A stretch of 21,566 bases of DNA from UBA8904 sp035448625 (GTDB lineage Bacteria; Desulfobacterota; Syntrophia; Syntrophales; Smithellaceae): the NCBI GenBank assembly GCA_035448625.1, contig DAOTJI010000043.1, positions 1-21,566 of the forward strand, written 5' to 3'. The notes under the pieces are model-generated. The model made no database searches and was not told the origin of the DNA. It worked only from the letters and a program-made list of their open reading frames with translations. Numbering within the stretch: the first letter of the stretch is position 1; every line of letters begins with the position of its first letter. A program made the position numbers and the translations under genes. This document shows positions 1-6,791 of this stretch, in pieces.

Positions 1-81
1 CCACTCAATGGCTCCCCCGGCTTCCCCCCAAAAGGCGGCGGGCTCGGAAATCGATCGCTCGTAAACCTCCTGATACTTCAT
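1..81 (-). CDS. Acyl-CoA synthetase (acetyl/propionyl-CoA synthetase type), N-terminal fragment
   Basis: Only the first 27 codons lie in the window; the gene continues past position 1. The peptide starts MKYQEVYERSISEPAAFW and ends GGAIEW. This matches the pattern at the start of PrpE and Acs proteins (Y-x-R-S-I-x-x-P-x-x-F-W, then I-x-W), the ACAS_N entry domain of AMP-forming short-chain acyl-CoA synthetases. The family makes acyl-CoA from a carboxylate, ATP and CoA in the cytoplasm. The start is taken at 81 because a GGAGG sequence lies 5 bases upstream; an ATG one codon earlier (84) would leave only 2 bases. The gene follows the FadB-type gene by about 30 bp on the same strand, so the two are probably co-transcribed. 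The substrate (propionate, acetate or another short acid) cannot be told from this fragment. Confidence 0.75.
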   Translation of the reverse strand, partial: MKYQEVYERSISEPAAFWGEAGGAIEW

Positions 82-111
82 CATCTCCTCCCTTGTTCCG
101 GTTTGGAATTT

Positions 112-2196
112 TTATTTCGAGTAAAAGCCTTTTCCTTCTTTGGCCAGTTTTTCCAGCAATGGCGAGGGCGTCCAGTATTCAGCGCCCACCGAATCCCGGT
201 ACTTCAGGATTGCGTCATAGACCTTGCCCAGCCCGATCGTATCGGCATAAAACATCGGACCGCCCAGGTACACCGGGAAGCCGTAGCCGTAAATCCAGAC
301 CACGTCGATGTCCAGGGGTCTTGCGGCGATCCCTTCCTCCAGGATTTTCGCGCCTTCGTTGATCATGGAATAAACGGCTCGTTCGATGATTTCCTGATCT
401 GTAATGGCCCGCCTTGCGATGCCGACTTCCTTCGAGTGGTTGATGATCAGCTCTTCAATCATCGGATCGGGCGTCGCGTTGCGCTTCTCGTCGTACTTGT
501 AGAAGCCCGAGCCCGTTTTCTGCCCGTAGCGCCCCATTTCACAGATTTTGTCCAGGAGGTTGTTCTTTTGTTCGCGCGGAGTGAGCGAGTCGAACTTGGC
601 CTTGCGGTTTCTCCAGCCGATGTCCAGGCCCGCCATGTCGCCCATCTGGTAGGGGCCCATCGGGAAGCCGAAGTTGTAGATGGCCCGGTCGATCTGCCAG
701 GGAAGCGCTCCTTCTTCCAGCATGAAGCCGCATTCCCGGGTGCGCTTGGCGAGCATGCGGTTTCCGACGAATCCGTCGCAGACGCCGACCAGGACCGGCA
801 CCTTGCCGATCTTTTTGCCGACCTTCATGGCCGTGGCGTAAACCTCGGGGGAGGTCTTCGCGCCCCGGACGTTTTCCAGAAGCCTCATCACGTTGGCCGG
901 GCTGAAGAAGTGCATGCCCATGACATCCTGCGGGCGACGGGTGACGGCGGCGATGTCGTCGATGTTGAGGTAGGAAGTGTTCGAGGCCAGGATCGCGCCC
1001 GGTTTGCACACCGCGTCGAGTTTCGTGAAGACTTCCTTCTTGACGGCCATGTCTTCAAAGACCGCTTCGATGACGAGGTCCGCATCTTTGAGGTCTTCAT
1101 AGGCCAGCGTGGGCTGGATCAGCGACAGGCGCTTGTCCATGACCTCCTGTTTCAGGGAACCCTTGGCAACCGTATTGGCGTAGTTCTTTTTGATGACGGC
1201 GAGCCCACGGTCGAGGAATTCCTGCTGCATGTCGAGGAGTTTCACGGGAATGCCGGCGTTGGCAAAGCACATGGCGATGCCTCCGCCCATCGTGCCCGCG
1301 CCCAAAACGCCCACGGACTTGATTTCCCGGGTGGGATGGTCATCGGGCAGTCCGGGGATGCGGACCACTTCCCGCTCGGCAAAGAAGACATGGCGCTGCG
1401 CTTTGGATTGATCCGAGTCATGGAGCTCGATGAAGATTTCCCGTTCCTTCTGCATGCCTTCGGGGAAAGGCAGTTCGGTGGCGATCTTCACGGCTTCGAT
1501 GCATTTCAGGGGCGCCATGAAACCGCGAAACTTGCGGGCGTTGGCTTTGGCAAAGTCTTCGAAAAGCGTCGGCGAATCGACCGCGGCGGAAAGCCGGCTC
1601 ACCCTGCGGATGGGGAGCTTCCGGTCAACGACTTTTTGCGCATACGCGAGGGCCGCCGCTTTCAGATCGCCCTCGACCACTTCATCGAGAATGCCCAAGT
1701 CCTTGGCTCTGGCCGCCGCTACCGGCGCTCCGGAGGTGATCATTTCCAGCGCCGCCCGGGCGCCCGCCAACCGGGGCAGCCGCTGCGTGCCGCCCGCGCC
1801 CGGCAGAAGCCCCAGCTTCACTTCGGGTAGACCGACTTTCGCCGTGGGAAGAGCGATGCGGAAATGACACGAAAGAGGAATTTCCAGGCCTCCGCCCAGG
1901 GCCGTCCCGTGAATGGCCGCGATCACCGGTTTTGGAGAATCTTCAATGAACTGACAGACGTCCGGCAGATGCGGCTCCATCGGCGGCTTGCCGAATTCCC
2001 GAATATCCGCTCCCGCGATGAATGTCCGGCCCTCGCAGAGGATCACCATTGCCGAAACATCGGCATCCGCGATGCCTTTCTCAATGCCCGCTTTGATGCC
2101 GGCGCGGACCGCCTGCGACAGGGCGTTCACCGGCGGATTGTTGACCGTAATGACGCCAATCTTGCCTTCTTTGGAAAATGCGACGATTTCTGCCAT
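112..2196 (-). CDS. FadB/FadJ-type bifunctional enoyl-CoA hydratase / 3-hydroxyacyl-CoA dehydrogenase
   Basis: This 694-residue protein should hydrate trans-2-enoyl-CoA and then oxidise L-3-hydroxyacyl-CoA with NAD+, the middle two steps of beta-oxidation, in the cytoplasm. Residues 1-190 are a crotonase domain with the oxyanion-hole segment IAGADIREF (about 60-68). Both acid/base glutamates are present: E105 in ALGGGLE and E125 in LPEVKLG. A linker leads to a Rossmann domain with GAGTMGGG (299-306). The dehydrogenase residues are S405 and N406 in SNTS, H429 in HFFSPAN and E441. The C-terminal dehydrogenase domains fill about 480-694. Nothing is missing, and length and domain order match FadB/FadJ-like proteins. 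The start has AAGGAG 7-8 bases upstream. The gene leads an operon with the acyl-CoA synthetase and sits behind a near-consensus sigma54 promoter. Chain-length preference is not visible. Confidence 0.93.
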   Translation of the reverse strand: MAEIVAFSKEGKIGVITVNNPPVNALSQAVRAGIKAGIEKGIADADVSAMVILCEGRTFIAGADIREFGKPPMEPHLPDVCQFIEDSPKPVIAAIHGTALGGGLEIPLSCHFRIALPTAKVGLPEVKLGLLPGAGGTQRLPRLAGARAALEMITSGAPVAAARAKDLGILDEVVEGDLKAAALAYAQKVVDRKLPIRRVSRLSAAVDSPTLFEDFAKANARKFRGFMAPLKCIEAVKIATELPFPEGMQKEREIFIELHDSDQSKAQRHVFFAEREVVRIPGLPDDHPTREIKSVGVLGAGTMGGGIAMCFANAGIPVKLLDMQQEFLDRGLAVIKKNYANTVAKGSLKQEVMDKRLSLIQPTLAYEDLKDADLVIEAVFEDMAVKKEVFTKLDAVCKPGAILASNTSYLNIDDIAAVTRRPQDVMGMHFFSPANVMRLLENVRGAKTSPEVYATAMKVGKKIGKVPVLVGVCDGFVGNRMLAKRTRECGFMLEEGALPWQIDRAIYNFGFPMGPYQMGDMAGLDIGWRNRKAKFDSLTPREQKNNLLDKICEMGRYGQKTGSGFYKYDEKRNATPDPMIEELIINHSKEVGIARRAITDQEIIERAVYSMINEGAKILEEGIAARPLDIDVVWIYGYGFPVYLGGPMFYADTIGLGKVYDAILKYRDSVGAEYWTPSPLLEKLAKEGKGFYSK

Positions 2197-2237
2197 AAGC
2201 CATCTCCTTTTGCTGCAGATTGTTTTTCATTTCATAC

Positions 2238-2253
2238 AGCAAATACCATACCA
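2238..2253 (-). promoter_or_regulatory. Sigma54 (-24/-12) promoter of the fadB operon
   Basis: Read on the minus strand the sequence is TGGTATGGTATTTGCT, preceded by C. It fits YTGGCACGRNNNTTGCW at 11 of 13 defined positions and has the required GG-N10-GC spacing (GG at 2252-2251, GC at 2240-2239). The predicted start point is near 2227, giving a leader of about 30 nt before the ATG at 2196. Two enhancer-like dyads lie upstream, and the divergent gene encodes a sigma54 activator. Confidence 0.8.
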
Positions 2254-2304
2254 GTAAAAAAAGGCAATAGCGGCGTGTCGTTGACCCGCGCCGGGAAAAA
2301 AGGT

Positions 2305-2333
2305 TTGACAGGAGTGTATGGTTTATATACATT
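2305..2333 (+). promoter_or_regulatory. Sigma70-like promoter of the sigma54-activator gene
   Basis: A perfect TTGACA (2305-2310) is followed after 17 bases by TACATT (2328-2333, 4 of 6 matches to TATAAT). Transcription would start near 2340, about 45 bases before the ATG. The dyad at 2315-2331 occupies the spacer and part of the -10, so its bound protein could repress this promoter. Confidence 0.55.
2315..2331. promoter_or_regulatory. Operator / enhancer dyad 1, TGTAT-N7-ATACA
   Basis: A perfect 5-bp inverted repeat with a 7-bp spacer (TGT-N11-ACA overall). Its centre (2323) is about 96 bp upstream of the predicted sigma54 start for fadB, a usual distance for an activator site. It also lies between the -35 and -10 of the activator's own likely promoter. 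The TGT...ACA form resembles sites of Fis-type helix-turn-helix activators such as the NifA site TGT-N10-ACA. Assignment to the neighbouring activator is inference. Confidence 0.6.
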
Positions 2334-2345
2334 CAGGGCAAAATT

Positions 2346-2362
2346 TGTATACCGAATAAACA
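2346..2362. promoter_or_regulatory. Operator / enhancer dyad 2, TGTAT-N7-AAACA
   Basis: The same dyad with one mismatch in the right half. Its centre (2354) is 31 bp from dyad 1, about three helical turns, so both sites face the same side of the DNA. It lies about 127 bp upstream of the predicted fadB start point. Tandem, phased sites are usual for sigma54 activators that assemble as oligomers. Confidence 0.5.
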
Positions 2363-2384
2363 AACAGGGAAGAAAACAGGATCC

Positions 2385-3437
2385 ATGACGGCCGAAATCA
2401 AAAAATCGCCGGCCGCTGAACGGGACGGCAAAGACAAAGACTCCCGGACCGCCCAAGCCTCTTTAACCGAAAGCGCCTTTGACGAGCTCGTCGGCGTCCA
2501 TGAAGCCTTTCGCAGGGCGCTGGTCAGCGCCGGGCGGGCGGCCCAATCGGATATTTCCGTGCTGATCATCGGGGAAAGCGGCACCGGTAAGGAAATTCTG
2601 GCCCGCGCCATTCATCAGGCCAGCCGCCGCAGGAACCGCGAGCTCGTCGATGTCAACTGCGCGGCCATTCCCGACAGCCTGATCGAAAGCGAACTGTTCG
2701 GCTATGAGAAGGGCGCGTTCACCGGCGCACGGGCCGAGGGGCGCAAGGGGTATTTCGACGAGGCGCACGAGGGAACGATTCTGCTGGACGAAATCGGCGA
2801 TTCCTCCCTGTCCGTCCAGGCCAAACTGCTCAGGGTTCTGGAATCCGGCACGTTCAAAAGAGTCGGCGGAACGAAGAACATCCGGGTGGATGTCCGGGTC
2901 ATCTCTTCGACCAATCAGGATTTGGCCGATCTGATCGGGCAGAAAAAATTCCGCGAAGATCTTTTTTTCCGCCTCAACACCTTCACGATCACGCTGCCTC
3001 CGCTGCGCGAGCGCAGAGAGGACATCGATCTGCTGGTTCGGCATTTTCTGGCTGCGGGCGGCGCTTCCCAGAAACAAAAGTACCGGTTTTCGCCCGAAGC
3101 GCTCGCGATGCTGCATGCATATCACTGGCCGGGGAACGTCCGGGAGCTGAAAGGCGTCGTGAGCTATGCGCTGAACATGACGCAGTCGCCCGTCATTGAC
3201 GTCGGTTCCCTGCCCAATTTCCTGCTTTCGGAGTCGCCCGGCCGGGACGGTTTAGAGCCTCAAGCCGCCGAAAGGGGGCCCGCCTCTCTCCATCTGATCC
3301 AGGCCGTGCGGGACCTGGAGCGCAGGCTGATCCGCGAGGCGCTCGCCTCTTCTTCGAACCGGTCGGAAGCCATCCGGGCCCTGGGAATCAGCCGGCGCAC
3401 CTTCTATTTGAAGCTGAAGGAATACGGATTGGAATAA
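2385..3437 (+). CDS. Sigma54-dependent transcriptional activator (PspF-like, no receiver domain)
   Basis: This 350-residue protein is an AAA+ bacterial enhancer-binding protein that would remodel sigma54-RNA polymerase by ATP hydrolysis. After a short charged leader (1-35) comes the AAA+ domain with Walker A GESGTGKE (63-70), the sigma54-contacting loop GAFTGA (110-115) and Walker B ILLDE (D135, E136). The arginine-rich segment FREDLFFRLN and the sensor-II region WPGNVRELK follow. The last 40 residues are a Fis-type helix-turn-helix (NRSEAIRALGISRRTFYLKL). There is no receiver, GAF, PAS or V4R domain, so activity may be controlled by a partner protein, by amount, or by autoregulation. It is divergent from the fadB operon, whose promoter is a clear sigma54 type, and is followed by the lyase gene 68 bp downstream. 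The start has AGGA only 3 bases upstream, weak, but no better start is visible. Confidence 0.93.
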   Translation: MTAEIKKSPAAERDGKDKDSRTAQASLTESAFDELVGVHEAFRRALVSAGRAAQSDISVLIIGESGTGKEILARAIHQASRRRNRELVDVNCAAIPDSLIESELFGYEKGAFTGARAEGRKGYFDEAHEGTILLDEIGDSSLSVQAKLLRVLESGTFKRVGGTKNIRVDVRVISSTNQDLADLIGQKKFREDLFFRLNTFTITLPPLRERREDIDLLVRHFLAAGGASQKQKYRFSPEALAMLHAYHWPGNVRELKGVVSYALNMTQSPVIDVGSLPNFLLSESPGRDGLEPQAAERGPASLHLIQAVRDLERRLIREALASSSNRSEAIRALGISRRTFYLKLKEYGLE

Positions 3438-3451
3438 AGGGCCCGGCCTGC

Positions 3452-3467
3452 TGGAATAAATTATGCA
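3452..3467 (+). promoter_or_regulatory. Possible sigma54 promoter of the lyase gene
   Basis: TGGAATAAATTATGCA has the obligatory GG-N10-GC spacing (GG 3453-3454, GC 3465-3466) and TGG plus TGCA matches, but it lacks the CAC after TGG and has ATGC in place of TTGC. Transcription would start near 3478, about 28 bases before the lyase ATG. It is much weaker than the fadB promoter and could be chance in an AT-rich spacer. Confidence 0.4.
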
Positions 3468-3505
3468 AAGCATGAAGAAAAACCATCTTCCGGTATAGGA
3501 CGGTT

Positions 3506-4501
3506 ATGCCGAATGCCAGTGCGGCGGGAAAGGCCGCCAGAAAAAAAGAAAATTCGCTCACCATCGTGGAAGTTTCCCCGCGGGACGGCCTGCCCGAAGT
3601 CTGCAGCGGTCTGTCCACGGAAGATAAAATAAATTATATCAACAAATTGTCCGAAACGGGCCTGAAGAAAATCGAGTGCGCTTCCTTCACTCATCCGCGT
3701 TTGCTGCCGGAGGGGTACGACGCGGAAAAGCTCGTCGGCGGCATCGCCAAAAAGCCGGAGGTGACCTACGTGGGGCTGGTGCCCAATGAAATCGGCTGCC
3801 GGCGGGCGCTGGTGACGCAGATCGACGAGCTTCTGGTTCTGCTTTCCGCGAGCGACACGTTCAACCGCATCAACGCAGGCAAGTCCCTGAAAGAGAGCCT
3901 CAACAAGGTTCTGCCGACGCTGCTCGACGCGGCGGCCCGGCATAACCGGAGCGTGCGGATTTACGTGATGACGGCTTTCGGATGCCCCTACACGGGCCCG
4001 GTCCGCCCCGGGGAGGTCGCCGAGCTACTGCTGAAACTCAGCTACATGGGCGCGTCCGAGGTGGTTCTGGTGGACTCGACGGGCCTGGCCGACCCCAAAT
4101 CGGTGAAGGAACTGATCCGGACGCTTCGGGAGCTGAAGCTGGACATTCAGCTCGCGGTTCATTTTCACAATACGCGCGGGACGGCCGTCGCCAATTGCGT
4201 GGCCGCCTACGAAGCGGGCATCCGCATTTTCGATGCATCGCTGGGGGGGATGAGCAACACGCCTTACGGGGTGAGCGAGCTGGATATCGGGTACTGGAAT
4301 GTTCCGACGGAAGACCTCGTCCATCTGTTTGAAGCCATGGGAATCAAAACGGGCATCGATCTGGAGAAGCTCCTCGACTGCGTCCGGCTGGCGGAGAAAA
4401 TGGCGGGGAAACCCCTGCCCGGCCATATCCTGAGGGCGCGACCCGCCTCACAAATCACCGAGATTCCACAGCATTTAAAGGAGAAGCCGCTTCTGGACTG
4501 A
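3506..4501 (+). CDS. HMG-CoA lyase-family (DRE-TIM metallolyase) protein lacking the usual catalytic Cys
   Basis: This 331-residue protein has the HMGL-like TIM barrel: VEVSPRDG near the start (R26, metal ligand D27), FGCPYTG, DSTGLADP, and the metal-binding pair H219 and H221 in VHFHN. The segment SLGG (245-248) follows. In HMG-CoA lyase this leads into C-P-Y/F with the catalytic cysteine, then G-N-x-A-T-E-D. Here the cysteine position is M249 (LGGMSNTPYG), and the loop is about seven residues longer before WNVPTEDL. The fold and metal site are therefore intact, but the standard cleavage chemistry of 3-hydroxy-3-methylglutaryl-CoA is doubtful. It may act on another 3-hydroxyacyl-CoA or be a related aldol-type lyase or synthase. 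A weak ribosome site (AGGA) lies about 5 bases before the ATG. It ends 16 bp from the convergent DUF3141 gene. Family assignment is firm; substrate is unknown. Confidence 0.85.
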   Translation: MPNASAAGKAARKKENSLTIVEVSPRDGLPEVCSGLSTEDKINYINKLSETGLKKIECASFTHPRLLPEGYDAEKLVGGIAKKPEVTYVGLVPNEIGCRRALVTQIDELLVLLSASDTFNRINAGKSLKESLNKVLPTLLDAAARHNRSVRIYVMTAFGCPYTGPVRPGEVAELLLKLSYMGASEVVLVDSTGLADPKSVKELIRTLRELKLDIQLAVHFHNTRGTAVANCVAAYEAGIRIFDASLGGMSNTPYGVSELDIGYWNVPTEDLVHLFEAMGIKTGIDLEKLLDCVRLAEKMAGKPLPGHILRARPASQITEIPQHLKEKPLLD

Positions 4502-4507
4502 CGGTTT

Positions 4508-4524
4508 TGTATATCTTCTATACA
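4508..4524. promoter_or_regulatory. Third TGTAT-N7-ATACA dyad, between convergent genes
   Basis: A perfect dyad, in fact six bases per arm (TGTATA-N5-TATACA). It has the same half-sites and spacing as the dyad at 2315. It overlaps the stop codon of the DUF3141 gene (4518-4520) and lies 7 bp past the stop of the lyase. It is AT-rich with no GC-rich stem or U-run, so it is a poor terminator. It may be a distant binding site for the same regulator, or chance. Confidence 0.4.
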
Positions 4525-6680
4525 GCCTCCAGGTCCAGCCCCTTGCGAATTTTTTCGAGCAGCACTTTTTCCTCGTCATTGTAAACGCCGTCCGCCAGAA
4601 ACAGCCGGCGGGCAATGCTCAGCGCCTCCATGCGGTCGTCCCTGTTTTTGATCAGCGTCGCCAGAGACTGAAGGGCCCCTTCCTCGTCCGCCTGAAGGAT
4701 GGCGGCCTGTTCGTGCATCATTTTCTTGAACTTCGACGTGGACAGTTTGCTCAATACCCGGTGCGTGGCGGCGATTTCACCGGCGACCTCAAAATGCTTC
4801 CTTTTGATGCCCTGGTTGGTGGCGCCCACGGCCATGTAAATGCGGATCAAGCCTTCGGCGACACCCCCCTGCATCATGGCGGCCAGCCGCCGGTCGCGGT
4901 CGGGAGTTTCCTTCTGGGCCGCCGGTTTCGGCTCGTCCTGGACGGGCGGGAAGAAGCTGCGCAGCCATCCGTTGCCGTAGATCTGCTGAAAGATTTCTTC
5001 CTGAAAGAGGTCCCGGTAATCGCGGTAAATGTCGAGCACGTTTTCCACATAGTCGGAAACCGCCGTTTCGAGCTCCCTAAACGGATTGTCCGGCCCGGCC
5101 GGCTTTCGGTTTTTGCGCACGATGTCGGCGACGTTTTTCAGCGGACGCGTCAGGGGATTGATGTCGGCCAGCAAATACCGCTGCAGGCGAAGGGGGTGCA
5201 GGTGGCGGATGAACTCCGCCGACAGCTCCGTGGTCCAGAGTTTCATAAAGGGGCGCACCAGGAGCCGATACAGGTTGTCGTTGGCTTCGGAGACCTTGGC
5301 CACGACGCTGAAATCCGCTTCGTCGTTCGTCCCGTCGTCGTAGGCGGCGATGTCGGCCAGCGTGCGCGGTTCAAACCGGCTTTCGAATTTGCCGGTTCCA
5401 ACATCGCCGTCGATGACCATTTCGTAGAGGCCGGGCGGCAGGCAGTCAATCATTTCGAAGTTGCCGATGATTTCATGATGCTCCTTTTTGGCGATGGAAC
5501 CGGCGACGAAGATGCCCAGGTGGCCGATTTCCCGGTGAACGATGTAGACGATGACCTGCCCGTGCCGCTTGATGTCTTCCACGGAGCGGTACACGCGGGG
5601 AATCCAGTTGAGCGCCTGCTGGGCCGGGGTGATATTGTCCCCCATCGACGCGAAAACCAGGATCGGGCTTTCGATGTCTTTCAGGCTGATCTTCCGGCCT
5701 TCGCGCAGCTCCAGTTCCCCTCGCTCCAGCTTATTGCCCACAAAGAGGTTGCGGACAATAAAGTGGATTTCGTCGTCGTTCATCATGAAGAAGCCGCCCC
5801 ACCATTTTTCAAAGTTGAGATAGCGTTCCTCTTCGGTATCCACCTTCGAATAAACGTTGTATTGTTTGGCCCAGTAGGTATTGGCCGGATTCAGGAGCTC
5901 CATGTTCAGCACCAGGTTCGCGCCGTCGAACACGCCGTTGCCCAGATCGCTGAGAAACGAGTTGACCCACACGCCGCCCACCAGGCCTCCCCGGTAGCGC
6001 ATGGGATTGACGCCCTCGACGCCGCTCCAGTAGGACAGCGGCGCGCCGTTGAGCGCCAGGGGGCCGGCGATGCCCGGTTTGTCCGCGCAGGCCAGCGCGG
6101 CCGCCCAGCCCGCCTGGCAGTTGCCGATGATCGCCGGCGCGTCCGCGTCGGGATGCAGCTGGGCGACTTTTTCGATGAACTGTTCAATGGCGAGAATGAC
6201 ATCCGGCAGCGTCTGGCCGGGGAGGGGGTCGGTATAAAACAAAATAAAATAGACCGGATGGCCTTGATCCAGGGCCATGCCGATTTCCGAATCCCGTTTG
6301 GAGCCCCCGATGCCGGGGCCGTGGCCCGCCCGCGGGTCGATGATGACAATCGGCCGCTTGGGGATGTCGGGGCGCTCCCGATGCGCGCGGCGGCGGTTTT
6401 GCTGCTCCGGATCGATGTCTTTCCGGCGGCGGTCGGAAATGCGAACGAGCGCGTAATTGACGGGCCGCTCGAAATGCTTGGCGTTCAGGATCATCTCGTA
6501 GTTGAACGTCAGAACCGGCGGCTGGCCGCCGCGGATGTGCTTGATGTAATTGTTTCCTCTTTTGCGCAGAATATCCGCAAAAATGATCGAGCGTTGCGCG
6601 GAATCCACGAGATACTCTTCCAGGTGCTTATGCCAGTCCGCCCAGGATGAGGCCTTTGGGCCGCTTTTCGGGGAAGCCAT
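4518..6680 (-). CDS. DUF3141-family alpha/beta-hydrolase, PHA synthase-like
   Basis: This 720-residue cytoplasmic protein resembles DUF3141 proteins, relatives of polyhydroxyalkanoate synthases and depolymerases. The hydrolase core spans about 50-400. A nucleophile elbow IIGNCQAGW gives C188, as in the G-x-C-x-G box of PhaC, with D348 in SMGDNITP and H387 in REIGHLGIF completing a Cys-Asp-His triad. The N-terminal part (15-60) resembles the helical cap lead-in of PhaC-like proteins. The C-terminal 100 residues are helical and end with a TerB-like segment (SIARRLFLADGVYNDEE). The start has AGGAGG 7 bases upstream and a sigma70 promoter at 6722-6750. It is transcribed alone, toward the lyase gene. 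A role in hydroxyacyl polymer or acyl-CoA handling would fit the neighbours but is inference; the biochemical function of DUF3141 is not settled. Confidence 0.82.
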   Translation of the reverse strand: MASPKSGPKASSWADWHKHLEEYLVDSAQRSIIFADILRKRGNNYIKHIRGGQPPVLTFNYEMILNAKHFERPVNYALVRISDRRRKDIDPEQQNRRRAHRERPDIPKRPIVIIDPRAGHGPGIGGSKRDSEIGMALDQGHPVYFILFYTDPLPGQTLPDVILAIEQFIEKVAQLHPDADAPAIIGNCQAGWAAALACADKPGIAGPLALNGAPLSYWSGVEGVNPMRYRGGLVGGVWVNSFLSDLGNGVFDGANLVLNMELLNPANTYWAKQYNVYSKVDTEEERYLNFEKWWGGFFMMNDDEIHFIVRNLFVGNKLERGELELREGRKISLKDIESPILVFASMGDNITPAQQALNWIPRVYRSVEDIKRHGQVIVYIVHREIGHLGIFVAGSIAKKEHHEIIGNFEMIDCLPPGLYEMVIDGDVGTGKFESRFEPRTLADIAAYDDGTNDEADFSVVAKVSEANDNLYRLLVRPFMKLWTTELSAEFIRHLHPLRLQRYLLADINPLTRPLKNVADIVRKNRKPAGPDNPFRELETAVSDYVENVLDIYRDYRDLFQEEIFQQIYGNGWLRSFFPPVQDEPKPAAQKETPDRDRRLAAMMQGGVAEGLIRIYMAVGATNQGIKRKHFEVAGEIAATHRVLSKLSTSKFKKMMHEQAAILQADEEGALQSLATLIKNRDDRMEALSIARRLFLADGVYNDEEKVLLEKIRKGLDLEAV

Positions 6681-6721
6681 GAAAGAACCTCCTGCATTTT
6701 TTAACCGGTCACGGTTGGCGT

Positions 6722-6750
6722 ACTGTACCGGCGCGTTGAACCCTTGTCAA
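6722..6750 (-). promoter_or_regulatory. Sigma70-type promoter of the DUF3141 gene
   Basis: On the minus strand: perfect TTGACA (6750-6745), 17-base spacer, TACAGT (6727-6722, 4 of 6). The expected start is near 6715, giving a leader of about 35 nt to the ATG at 6680. Confidence 0.65.
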
Positions 6751-6762
6751 GGCGAGAAAGAA

Positions 6763-6782
6763 GCGACGAGCGACGAGCGATA
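6763..6782. repeat. Heptamer tandem repeat (GCGACGA)n
   Basis: Two exact copies of GCGACGA and a partial third (GCGATA) lie between the stop of the HD-GYP gene and the DUF3141 promoter. Other 7-bp tandem repeats occur in the spacer at 21251-21480. Confidence 0.6.
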
Positions 6783-6791
6783 AGCTGCTCT

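Noticed and set aside
103..1830. A 575-codon open frame on the plus strand opposite the FadB-type gene
   Set aside because: It is a shadow of codon bias on the other strand; it has no recognisable domain, no ribosome site, and fully overlaps a clearly conserved gene.
2222..2239. A fourth degenerate TGTAT dyad on the minus strand overlapping the -12 region
   Set aside because: It needs an 8-bp spacer and a mismatch, and the region is A-rich, so chance is likely.
4508..4524. The dyad between convergent genes as an intrinsic terminator
   Set aside because: The stem is six A/T-rich pairs with no U-run; it fits an operator better than a terminator.
4713..6650. A 645-codon plus-strand frame opposite the DUF3141 gene
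   Set aside because: Same reason: composition is rich in R, V, D, H and F with no domain, and the opposite strand has an intact conserved protein with its own promoter and ribosome site.
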